Of a stretch of 64,000 nt of DNA, positions 39,984-46,866 are shown one piece after another (position 1 is the stretch's first letter; each line of letters starts with the position of its first letter). The stretch is from Luteimonas sp. (GTDB lineage Bacteria > Pseudomonadota > Gammaproteobacteria > Xanthomonadales > Xanthomonadaceae): the NCBI GenBank assembly GCA_024707405.1, contig JANPZU010000003.1, positions 372,001 through 436,000 of the forward strand, given 5' to 3'. The notes under the pieces are model-generated. The model did no database searches. It was given only the letters and a program-made list of their open reading frames with translations, and was not told the origin of the DNA. The position numbers and the translations under genes are program-made.

Positions 39984-40410
39984 TCAGTTCCGCCTCCAGC
40001 GTGATCGGCACGGCACTCAGCGCCTTGGACACCGGGCAGTTGTGCTTGGCGTCGTCGGCGATGGCGTGGAAGGTCACCTCGTCGATGCCCGGGATCCTCG
40101 CCTTCGTCTTCAGGCGGATCGCGCTCATCGTCGGCCCGCCCTCCATCGACAGGTCGACCTCGGCAACGGTGTCGAGCGCTTCCGGTGGATGCCCGGCCTC
40201 GGTCAACTTCGCCGACAGCGCCATGGTGAAGCAACCCGCGTGCGCGGCGGCGATCAGTTCCTCGGGGTTGGTGCCCTTCTCGTCGCCGAAACGGCTGTTG
40301 AAACCGTAACGGGTGCCGTCGAGCAGGCCGCTCTGCGGCGTGCCCAGCGTGCCCTTGCCGGACTTCAGGTCGCCTTCCCAGTGCGCGGTAGCCTTGCGGG
40401 TGATGCCCAT
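39976..40410 (-). CDS. OsmC family peroxiredoxin
   Basis: 144-residue cytosolic thiol peroxidase for organic hydroperoxides. The two redox cysteines are present: C60 in AAAHAGCFTMALS and C125 in AKHNCPVSKAL. The N-terminal MGITRKATAHWEGDLKSGKG is the OsmC (not Ohr) form. Precedes the alpha/beta hydrolase with an eight-base overlap. SD-like AGGAGC before the ATG at 40410. Confidence 0.93.
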   Translation of the reverse strand: MGITRKATAHWEGDLKSGKGTLGTPQSGLLDGTRYGFNSRFGDEKGTNPEELIAAAHAGCFTMALSAKLTEAGHPPEALDTVAEVDLSMEGGPTMSAIRLKTKARIPGIDEVTFHAIADDAKHNCPVSKALSAVPITLEAELIG

Positions 40411-40681
40411 GTCGTCGCTCCTGTGGGGTAGACGCGCAGCCTACGGCCGGAAACGTTACTTTTTCGTGCTGGATCGGCTGCAGGATGCTGCGACGCAACG
40501 CGCCCCGCCGGCAGCGAAGCGCTACTGTGTGCTCCCGCCACGGCCGCCCCTCGAGCGAATGCTCGAACGGCAGCGTTCCTCCCGTGGACAGCCATGACGG
40601 CCAGCGATGCGGACATCCCTCCGCAAGAGCCCGGCCATGCGTGGCCGGACTTCCCGAAACGCCACAGGGAGGAACTGGCCC

Positions 40682-42760
40682 ATGCCTTACTCGACACAAC
40701 AGATCCGCAACGTGGCCCTCGCGGGCCATCCCGGCGCCGGCAAAACAACCTTGTTCGAAGCCCTGCTGCATGCCGGCGGCGCCCTGCAGGCGGCAGGCAC
40801 CATCGAACGCGGCAACACCGTGTCCGACTTCGATCCCATCGAGAGGCAGCGCGGCCACTCCATCGATGCCGCCATCGCCAGCACCGATCACGCAGCGGCA
40901 CCAGGGCAACTCGTCCACATTAACCTCATCGACCTGCCCGGCTATCCGGATTTCCGCGGCCCGGCGTTGTCGGCACTGTGCGCGGTGGACACCGCGGCGA
41001 TCGTGGTCGATGCCGTGGGTGGCGTGGAATACGGCACCCGCCGGCTGATGGCGCGGGCGAAGGAACGCGGCCTCTGCCGCGCCATCGTGGTCAACCGCAT
41101 CGACGCCGAGGGCGCGGATTGCGCGCGCGTGCTAGGCGAATTGCGCGATGCCTTCGGCCCGGAAGTGCTGCCGCTCAACCTGCCGGCCGATGGTGGATCC
41201 CGCGTCGTCGATTGCTTCGGCCAGTCTTCCGGCAACGCATCCGATGACAGCAGCGACCTCGGCCCGGTATCCGGATGGCACCAGAAGACCATCGACCAGG
41301 TGGTCGAAGTGAACGAAACGATAATGGATCGTTACCTCGACCTGGGCGAGGACGGCCTGTCGGGCCGCGAACTGCACGATGCCTTCGAGCAATGCCTGCG
41401 CGAAGGACACCTGGTGCCAGTGTGCTTCACTTCGGCCCGCACCGGTGCCGGGGTGAAAGAGTTGCTCGACATCGCGGAACGACTCTTCCCGCATCCTGGC
41501 GAAGCCAATCCGCCACCGTTCGTGAAGGGCAACGGTGCCGGCGCGCAGCCCATCGCGACCACGCCCGACCCGTCCGCGCATGTCGTGGCCGACGTGTTCC
41601 GCATCGTCAACGATCCCTTCGTCGGCAAGCTCGGCGTGTTCCGCGTGCACCAAGGCACGATCCGCAAGGACACCCAGCTGTTCGTCGACGACGGCCGCAA
41701 GCCGTTCAAGGTCGGCCACCTGTTCAAGCTCAAGGGCAAGGAGCACGTCGAGATCGACCAGGCCATCCCCGGCGACATCGCTGCGGTGGCGAAAGTGGAC
41801 GAACTGCATTTCGATGCCGTGCTGCACGACAGCCACGACGAAGACCAGATCCACCTCGCACCGGTCGATTTCCCGAAACCGATGTTCGGGCTGGCGATCG
41901 AAGCCGGCAGCAAGGGCCAGGAGCAGAAACTCGCCAACGCCCTGCACAAGCTGGCCGAAGAGGATCCCTGCTTCCACGTCGAGCACGAGGAGGAAACCAA
42001 CGAGACCGTGATCCGCGGCCTGTCCGACCTGCACCTGCGCATCAACCTGGATCGGCTCAAGGATCGTTTCGGCGTGGACGTGACCACGCGCCCACCGCGC
42101 ATCGCCTATCGCGAAACCATTTCGGCCAAGGCCGAGGGACACCACCGGCACAAGAAGCAGACCGGTGGCGCGGGCCAGTTCGGCGAGGTGTTCCTGCGCG
42201 TCGAACCCTTGCCGCGCGGCGGCGGGTTCGAATTCGTCGACGAGGTGAAGGGTGGCGTGATCCCCGGACAGTTCCTGCCCGCGATAGAGAAAGGCATCCG
42301 CCAGGTATTGAAGTCCGGCGCCATCGCCGGCCATCCGATGCAGGACGTGCGCGTGGTCGTGCACGACGGCAAGCACCATGCCGTCGACAGCAAGGAAGTC
42401 GCCTTCGTCGCGGCCGGGAAGAAGGCCTTCCTCGATGCCGTGGCCAAGGCACGTCCGCAGGTGCTCGAGCCCATCGTCGACCTGGAAGTGAATGCGCCCG
42501 AAACGCACATGGGCGACATCAGCGGCGGCCTCGCAGGCAAGCGCGCGCGCATCAACGGCACCGACGTGGTCAAGGGTGGCGAGATCGTGGTCAAGGCGCA
42601 GGTACCGCTGTCCGAACTCGAAGGCTATGCCGCCGAACTCAAATCCATCACCGCCGGGCGCGGACGCTATGCCATGGATTTCAGCCACTACGAGCCGGTG
42701 CCGGCGCAGGTGCAGCAGCGGCTGACCGACGCCTGGAAGCCAAGGCACGAGGAGGACTGA
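40682..42760 (+). CDS. Elongation factor G-like GTPase
   Basis: 692 residues with the five-domain EF-G architecture, but divergent from canonical FusA. G1 is GHPGAGKT (15-22), the switch-I region reads RGHSID instead of RGITI, G3 is DLPG (84-87) instead of DTPGH, and G4 is NRID (138-141) instead of NKxD. C-terminal domain IV/V motifs are recognisable (HHRHKKQTGGAGQFGEV, VDSKEVAFVAAGKKAF, LSELEGYAAELKSITAGRG in pieces). AGGGAGGA at 40667-40673 supports ATG 40682. It is not next to rpsG/tuf, so it is a secondary paralogue (EF-G2/FusA2-like), with a role in translation stress possible but unproven. Confidence 0.9.
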   Translation: MPYSTQQIRNVALAGHPGAGKTTLFEALLHAGGALQAAGTIERGNTVSDFDPIERQRGHSIDAAIASTDHAAAPGQLVHINLIDLPGYPDFRGPALSALCAVDTAAIVVDAVGGVEYGTRRLMARAKERGLCRAIVVNRIDAEGADCARVLGELRDAFGPEVLPLNLPADGGSRVVDCFGQSSGNASDDSSDLGPVSGWHQKTIDQVVEVNETIMDRYLDLGEDGLSGRELHDAFEQCLREGHLVPVCFTSARTGAGVKELLDIAERLFPHPGEANPPPFVKGNGAGAQPIATTPDPSAHVVADVFRIVNDPFVGKLGVFRVHQGTIRKDTQLFVDDGRKPFKVGHLFKLKGKEHVEIDQAIPGDIAAVAKVDELHFDAVLHDSHDEDQIHLAPVDFPKPMFGLAIEAGSKGQEQKLANALHKLAEEDPCFHVEHEEETNETVIRGLSDLHLRINLDRLKDRFGVDVTTRPPRIAYRETISAKAEGHHRHKKQTGGAGQFGEVFLRVEPLPRGGGFEFVDEVKGGVIPGQFLPAIEKGIRQVLKSGAIAGHPMQDVRVVVHDGKHHAVDSKEVAFVAAGKKAFLDAVAKARPQVLEPIVDLEVNAPETHMGDISGGLAGKRARINGTDVVKGGEIVVKAQVPLSELEGYAAELKSITAGRGRYAMDFSHYEPVPAQVQQRLTDAWKPRHEED

Positions 42761-42768
42761 ACCCGCGC

Positions 42769-43188
42769 ATGCCGATGCCACCGATCCCGCCAATCCTCGC
42801 CGGCCGACTGGCCGATGGCCTGCTGGCCCTGCACGTGGGCGTGGTCGCGTTCGTCGTGCTCGGCACCGTCGCGATCCTCGTCGGCGGGCCGTTCGGCTGG
42901 CGATGGATCCGGCATCGCGGCGTCCGCCTGGCCCACCTGGCGCTGGTCGCATTCATCGCACTGCAGGCCTGGCTGGGGCGATTGTGCCCGCTGACCACAT
43001 GGGAACAGTCGCTGCGAACTCTCGCCGGCCAAAGCACTTACGAAACATCCTTCATCCAGCACTGGTTGTCCCGGCTGATCTTCTTCGACGCGGCGTGGTG
43101 GGTCTTCGTGCTGGCCTATACCGCGTTCGCCTTGCTCGTCGCGGCGTGCTGGTGGCGCTGGCCACCTCGGCGACGGGTATCAAGCTGA
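42769..43188 (+). CDS. DUF2784 family membrane protein
   Basis: 139 residues with about four hydrophobic helices (LADGLLALHVGVVAFVVLG, a second around LAHLALVAFIALQ, a third LIFFDAAWWVFVLAYTAFAL). The motif RLCPLTTWEQSLR is typical of DUF2784 proteins. It starts eight bases after the EF-G-like stop, so co-transcription is likely. No function known. Confidence 0.85.
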   Translation: MPMPPIPPILAGRLADGLLALHVGVVAFVVLGTVAILVGGPFGWRWIRHRGVRLAHLALVAFIALQAWLGRLCPLTTWEQSLRTLAGQSTYETSFIQHWLSRLIFFDAAWWVFVLAYTAFALLVAACWWRWPPRRRVSS

Positions 43189-43208
43189 CAACATCGCGTC
43201 ATGTCCTG

Positions 43209-43235
43209 ATGCAAAAAAACGCTTTTTTTTTGCAT
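43209..43235. repeat. A7/T9 hairpin upstream of the HU-like gene
   Basis: ATGCAAAAAAA at 43209-43219 is mirrored by TTTTTTTGCAT at 43225-43235, an 11-base stem made of A and T tracts. In an otherwise GC-rich region it stands out. It could end the EF-G/DUF2784 transcript, act as an AT-rich promoter element, or bend DNA. Confidence 0.6.
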
Positions 43236-43242
43236 TTTGCTA

Positions 43243-43271
43243 TTGGCGGCACGTTGCGGATGCCCTACATT
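43243..43271 (+). promoter_or_regulatory. Promoter candidate for the HU-like gene
   Basis: TTGGCG at 43243-43248 and TACATT at 43266-43271 with an exact 17-base spacer, just downstream of the A/T-tract hairpin. The ATG at 43339 lies 68 bases beyond the -10. Confidence 0.45.
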
Positions 43272-43338
43272 TCGCCTGCCGGTACGTTCGGCCACATTAA
43301 TTCATAGACCACAGACACAGACGAGGGAACACAAACCC

Positions 43339-43728
43339 ATGGCAAAGAAGAAGGCGACAACCAAGAAGGCTGCCCCGAAGAAGGCCGCCAAGGCCGCCAA
43401 GCCTGCAGCACCGAAGGCGATCAAGGAAGCCCTGACCAAGTCGGGCCTGGTCGCCCACATCGCCGAAGCGACCTCGGTCGCCGCGAAGGACGTGCGTGCC
43501 GTCATCGCCTCGCTCGAAGGCGCCATCCACGGCTCGCTGAGCAAGAAGGGCGCGGGCAGCTTCACCCTGCCGGGCGTCGCCAAGTTCAGCGCCGTCAATG
43601 TGCCGGCCAAGCCGAAGCGCAAGGGCATCAACCCGTTCACCAAGGAAGAGCAGTGGTTCGCCGCCAAGCCCGCCTCGGTGAAGGTGAAGGTGCGTCCGCT
43701 CAAGAAGCTGAAGGATTCCGCTTCCTGA
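43339..43728 (+). CDS. HU/IHF-family DNA-binding protein with lysine/alanine-rich tail
   Basis: 129 residues. The first ~28 are a histone-H1-like tail of Lys/Ala/Pro (MAKKKATTKKAAPKK and similar). The HU fold follows: IKEALTKSGLVAHIAEATS, then GSFTLPGVAKFSAVNVPAKP with the beta-arm replaced by the sequence RKGINPFTKEEQWF, where canonical HU has RNPxTGE. Length and tail match the xanthomonad HU-like group rather than standard HupA/B (90 aa). ATG 43339 is chosen since the earlier in-frame ATG at 43237 is in the promoter. Expected to be an abundant nucleoid protein. Confidence 0.88.
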   Translation: MAKKKATTKKAAPKKAAKAAKPAAPKAIKEALTKSGLVAHIAEATSVAAKDVRAVIASLEGAIHGSLSKKGAGSFTLPGVAKFSAVNVPAKPKRKGINPFTKEEQWFAAKPASVKVKVRPLKKLKDSAS

Positions 43729-43755
43729 TCGCGATACGCGCCAGGCAACACGCTT

Positions 43756-43780
43756 CTCGGGACGGCACTGCCGTCCCGAG
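43756..43780 (+). terminator. Hairpin terminator of the HU-like gene
   Basis: Twelve complementary bases on each side (CTCGGGACGGCA and TGCCGTCCCGAG) around one C, 27 bases after the stop, followed by TCGTTTGC. The T run is weak but the stem is very stable. Confidence 0.6.
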
Positions 43781-43851
43781 TCGTTTGCGGGCATTGCATT
43801 CGCACCAGCGATGCCCCATCCCCATCGAATCTCCATGACCGAAGGCACGCC

Positions 43852-44502
43852 ATGAATCTCCAGGGTTTCCTCGACCACCTGCTGAAATCCGCTGCACCCA
43901 CGACGCTTTCCGACAAGGACGGCAAGGGCGGGATCGGCGGCGCGCTCGGTTCCGATTTCGGCAAGGGCGCACTGAGCGGTGGCGCGCTTGGCCTGCTGCT
44001 GGGCAAGAACAAGACCACGCGCAAGCTCGCGACCTACGGTGGACTCGCCGCACTCGGCGTGATGGCCTACAAGGCCTATGGCGACTACAAGCAGCAGCAG
44101 GGACAGCAGGTGCAGCCGCAGACGGTCGATCGCCTGCCGCCACCTCAAGCCGACCTGCACAGCGAAGCAATCCTGCGTGCGCTGGTCGGCGCCGCCAAGG
44201 CCGATGGCCACATCGATGCGCGCGAACGCGAAGTGATCGAAGGCGAATTCGCGCGCATCGCGCCGGGTGCCGAAGTGCAACAGTGGCTGAAGGCCGAACT
44301 CGACAAGCCGCTCGATCCTGCCGAAGTCGCGCGCGCCGCGACCACGCCGGAAATCGCCGCCGAGATGTACCTCGCAAGCCTGGTCGCCGCGGACGAACAG
44401 AGCTTCATGGAGCGCAGCTACCTCGATGAACTCGCGCGCCGGATGGGCATCGACGACACGCTCAAGCAGACACTGGAGCAGGCGTACCGGAACGCGCGGT
44501 GA
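43852..44502 (+). CDS. TerB-like / DUF533 family protein
   Basis: 216 residues. The N-terminal half has a glycine-rich hydrophobic stretch (GALSGGALGLLLGKNK, YGGLAALGVMAYKAYGDY), as in E. coli YebE; the C-terminal half (about 105-215) is a helical TerB-like domain with ALVGAAKADGHIDAREREVIEG, acidic residues of which may bind metal. Membrane association is likely. Function unknown beyond stress/tellurite family links. The neighbouring + strand genes (44528-46859) also encode small envelope proteins. Confidence 0.87.
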   Translation: MNLQGFLDHLLKSAAPTTLSDKDGKGGIGGALGSDFGKGALSGGALGLLLGKNKTTRKLATYGGLAALGVMAYKAYGDYKQQQGQQVQPQTVDRLPPPQADLHSEAILRALVGAAKADGHIDAREREVIEGEFARIAPGAEVQQWLKAELDKPLDPAEVARAATTPEIAAEMYLASLVAADEQSFMERSYLDELARRMGIDDTLKQTLEQAYRNAR

Positions 44503-44527
44503 CGGCGCCGACCCGGGCGTAACCGGC

Positions 44528-45073
44528 ATGAACGATTCGCGCGCACTGCGCTGGTTCATCCTGCTGCTGGTGCTGGCGGTCATCGCGCTGGCCCTGCACG
44601 GGATCCTTCCGACAACCGATGGCGGACGCGCGGGAACGCAAGCGCATCCCGCACCCACCGGAGTCGTCCAGCCGGCGCCAACCGGAACCGTCGACGACAT
44701 CGGCGCCATCGCCCTTGGCGACGCGTCGATGCTGAGCGAGGCAGCATCGACGCTGCGGGAATACCTCTCGATCCTGCCATCGCGCGACTTCGCCAAGGCC
44801 GACGCCTACTGGATTCAGGGGCGCGCCTCCGGAGACGAAGCGAACCTGCGCGCACTGCCCGGCATGCCGACGTCCATCCGCGTACAGACGCATTCGCCCG
44901 AGGCGACGCCGTCGGACGCTGCACCGGGCACGATCGAGATTCCGTTCGATCTCCGGCTCGCGATGCCCGGCGATGGCTTCAGACATTACCGCGGCCGTTA
45001 CCGGTTGGTGCTCGACCACGGTGTGTGGAAGATCACGTCGGCATCCGTCGACGCGCTTCCAGCGCCGGAGTAG
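44528..45073 (+). CDS. Signal-anchored hypothetical protein, paralogue of the lipoprotein at 46167
   Basis: 181 residues. One N-terminal membrane helix (WFILLLVLAVIALALHGI), a low-complexity linker, then a C-terminal domain (about 75-180). The segment REYLSILPSRDFAKADAYWIQGRASG... resembles RQYFSALATRDFARAHGLWSDEGRASG in the protein at 46167: they share spacing, the RDFA...A...W...GRASG pattern and a final W(K/R)I strand, so I infer a common NTF2-like fold. ATG 44528 is chosen because the next ORF frame upstream overlaps TerB. Periplasmic; function unknown. Confidence 0.75.
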   Translation: MNDSRALRWFILLLVLAVIALALHGILPTTDGGRAGTQAHPAPTGVVQPAPTGTVDDIGAIALGDASMLSEAASTLREYLSILPSRDFAKADAYWIQGRASGDEANLRALPGMPTSIRVQTHSPEATPSDAAPGTIEIPFDLRLAMPGDGFRHYRGRYRLVLDHGVWKITSASVDALPAPE

Positions 45074-45105
45074 CATTCAGCGCAACCTTCGCGGGGAATC
45101 TTGTG

Positions 45106-45537
45106 ATGGACAAGCGTTTCTGGGTCTGCGGCGTGGTGATGTTCTTCGCGGCGATGCTGCTGTCGTTCATCGTCCATGCCCTGCTGCTGGGTGCCGATTA
45201 CGAAGCGCTGGGCGCGATGTATCGCGACGCCGACGGCGGCCGCCAGCACTTCCCGTGGATCCTGCTGGCCCACGCCCTGCTCGGCTTCGCGATGACGTGG
45301 GTGTTCGCGCACGGCTTCGCCAGCACCGAACCCACCTTGCGGCAGGGCCTGCGGTTCGGATTGGCGATGGCCCTGTTCTCCACGATCCCTGGCTACCTCA
45401 TCCAGTACGCGGTGCAGCCGCTGCCACCGATGCTGGTCGCCAAGCAGGTGCTGTTCGGCACGCTGTCGATGCTCGTGCTCGGCGCGCTGCTGGCCTGGCT
45501 GCAGCCGCGCAGGCCGACCATCGTGCTGCCCGAATGA
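45106..45537 (+). CDS. Hypothetical four-helix inner-membrane protein
   Basis: 143 residues, four hydrophobic segments: WVCGVVMFFAAMLLSFIVHAL, ILLAHALLGFAMTWVFAHGF, LRFGLAMALFSTIPGYLIQ, VLFGTLSMLVLGALLAWL. The loop after helix 1 is acidic (ADYEALGAMYRDADGG). I do not recognise a named family. ATG at 45106 follows GGGGAATCTTGTG with a weak ribosome-binding site. Its neighbours are the paired hypothetical proteins and a DUF1439 lipoprotein, so envelope association is likely. Confidence 0.7.
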   Translation: MDKRFWVCGVVMFFAAMLLSFIVHALLLGADYEALGAMYRDADGGRQHFPWILLAHALLGFAMTWVFAHGFASTEPTLRQGLRFGLAMALFSTIPGYLIQYAVQPLPPMLVAKQVLFGTLSMLVLGALLAWLQPRRPTIVLPE

Positions 45538-45606
45538 CGATGTGAAGCCCGCCATTCATCCCCGACCTGCACACTGTTGCAACCCGCCATCGCGTACAGG
45601 CCACCC

Positions 45607-46170
45607 ATGACACGTCGCGCCTCGACCTGCATCGCAGCGATCCTCCTCTCGCTGCTGGCCGCCTGCTCCACCCTCGGCGCGATCTCGGCATGGATGAACG
45701 ACCGCGTCGCGTTCACGCCGTCGCAACTGCAGCGACACCTGGACAATCGTTATCCGCGCACGTTCGACAAGCTCGGCGGACTGGTCTCGATCACGCTCGA
45801 CAATCCACGCATCTCGATTCCGCCCGGAGATACACGACTGCGTCTCGACTTCGACCTCGGCATGGGCGCGCTCGGCAGTCGTGGCGACACCGGTGGCCGC
45901 GTGTCACTCGCCAGCGGCCTGCGCTACGACCCGCGCACGCAGGGCCTGCACCTCGAAAACCCGGAGCTGCTGCAGTTCGACATCCCCGGTTCCGGCGCAT
46001 TGCTCGAAGGCAGCGCACGCGGCGTGTTCAACAGCCTGCTGGCAGAACTCGCACGCAACGAGCCGGTCTACCGGCTCGAGCCCGACCTGCTGTCGAAACT
46101 GCCGACAGGCAAGCGCATCGGCGAGGTCGGCATCGAACGCGGCACGGTCGTCGTGCACCTCGACCAATGA
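45607..46170 (+). CDS. DUF1439 family lipoprotein (YceB-like)
   Basis: 187 residues with a lipobox LLAAC at about residue 20. The remaining domain (SQLQRHLDNRYPRTFDKLGGLVSITLDNP and FNSLLAELARNEPVYRLE in pieces) matches the SMP-like/tubular lipid-binding YceB/DUF1439 family, which sits in the envelope and may bind hydrophobic ligands. It overlaps the next gene by four bases (ATGA). Confidence 0.8.
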   Translation: MTRRASTCIAAILLSLLAACSTLGAISAWMNDRVAFTPSQLQRHLDNRYPRTFDKLGGLVSITLDNPRISIPPGDTRLRLDFDLGMGALGSRGDTGGRVSLASGLRYDPRTQGLHLENPELLQFDIPGSGALLEGSARGVFNSLLAELARNEPVYRLEPDLLSKLPTGKRIGEVGIERGTVVVHLDQ

Positions 46171-46859
46171 AGCGCGCCACCATGCATGCCCGCATCGCCT
46201 GCGCATTGATGTTCGCCATCGCCCTCGCCGCCTGTGGCGGCAAGCCCGACGAGGACAGCGGCGCTGCCACGCCTGTCGAGGCGTTGCCTCAGCCCGAACA
46301 GCCCTCGGGGTCGGTCACCGGCATGCCGACCCGCCCCGGCCCCGGCGAAGTTCCCATCGGCGGCGAACCGCCGCCCGCGCCGCCCTTGCTGCAGGCGGAC
46401 GCACGCTTCGGCATGCCCATGCTCGAAGACAATCCGGAAACCGGCCTGGGCGACAGCGGGTCGCCGACCGACGCGCCGCCGGCAGAACCGACGACCGCCG
46501 ATGCAACGACGCTGCTGCGGCAGTATTTCTCGGCGCTCGCCACGCGCGACTTCGCCAGGGCGCATGGCCTGTGGTCGGACGAAGGCCGCGCCAGCGGACA
46601 GACGCTCGACCAGTTCTCGGCATCTTTTGCACAAACGAAATCGATCGATGCACAGGTCGGTGAACCCGGCGCGGTCGAAGGCGCAGCGGGTTCACGCTAC
46701 GTCGAGATCCCCGTGGTGGTGCGCACCACGCAAGCCGACGGCAGCGTGCGTACGCAGGCGGGGCGGATCGTGCTGCGGCGTGCCGTGGTCGACGGCGCAA
46801 GCGCCACGCAACGCGCGTGGCGGATTGCGTCGATCGATTTGCGCGACGCTGCCAACTGA
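46167..46859 (+). CDS. Hypothetical lipoprotein with NTF2-like C-terminus
   Basis: 230 residues. Lipobox ALAAC (about residue 21) then a Pro/Gly/Ala linker to about 120. The C-terminal domain (RQYFSALATRDFARAHGLWSDEGRASG, ending RIASIDLRDA) is related to the protein at 44528. Start ATG 46167 overlaps the DUF1439 stop; a later ATG 46182 lies closer to the signal. Convergent with DUF5916, whose stop is seven bases away. Function unknown. Confidence 0.74.
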   Translation: MKRATMHARIACALMFAIALAACGGKPDEDSGAATPVEALPQPEQPSGSVTGMPTRPGPGEVPIGGEPPPAPPLLQADARFGMPMLEDNPETGLGDSGSPTDAPPAEPTTADATTLLRQYFSALATRDFARAHGLWSDEGRASGQTLDQFSASFAQTKSIDAQVGEPGAVEGAAGSRYVEIPVVVRTTQADGSVRTQAGRIVLRRAVVDGASATQRAWRIASIDLRDAAN

Positions 46860-46866
46860 CCGGCCA

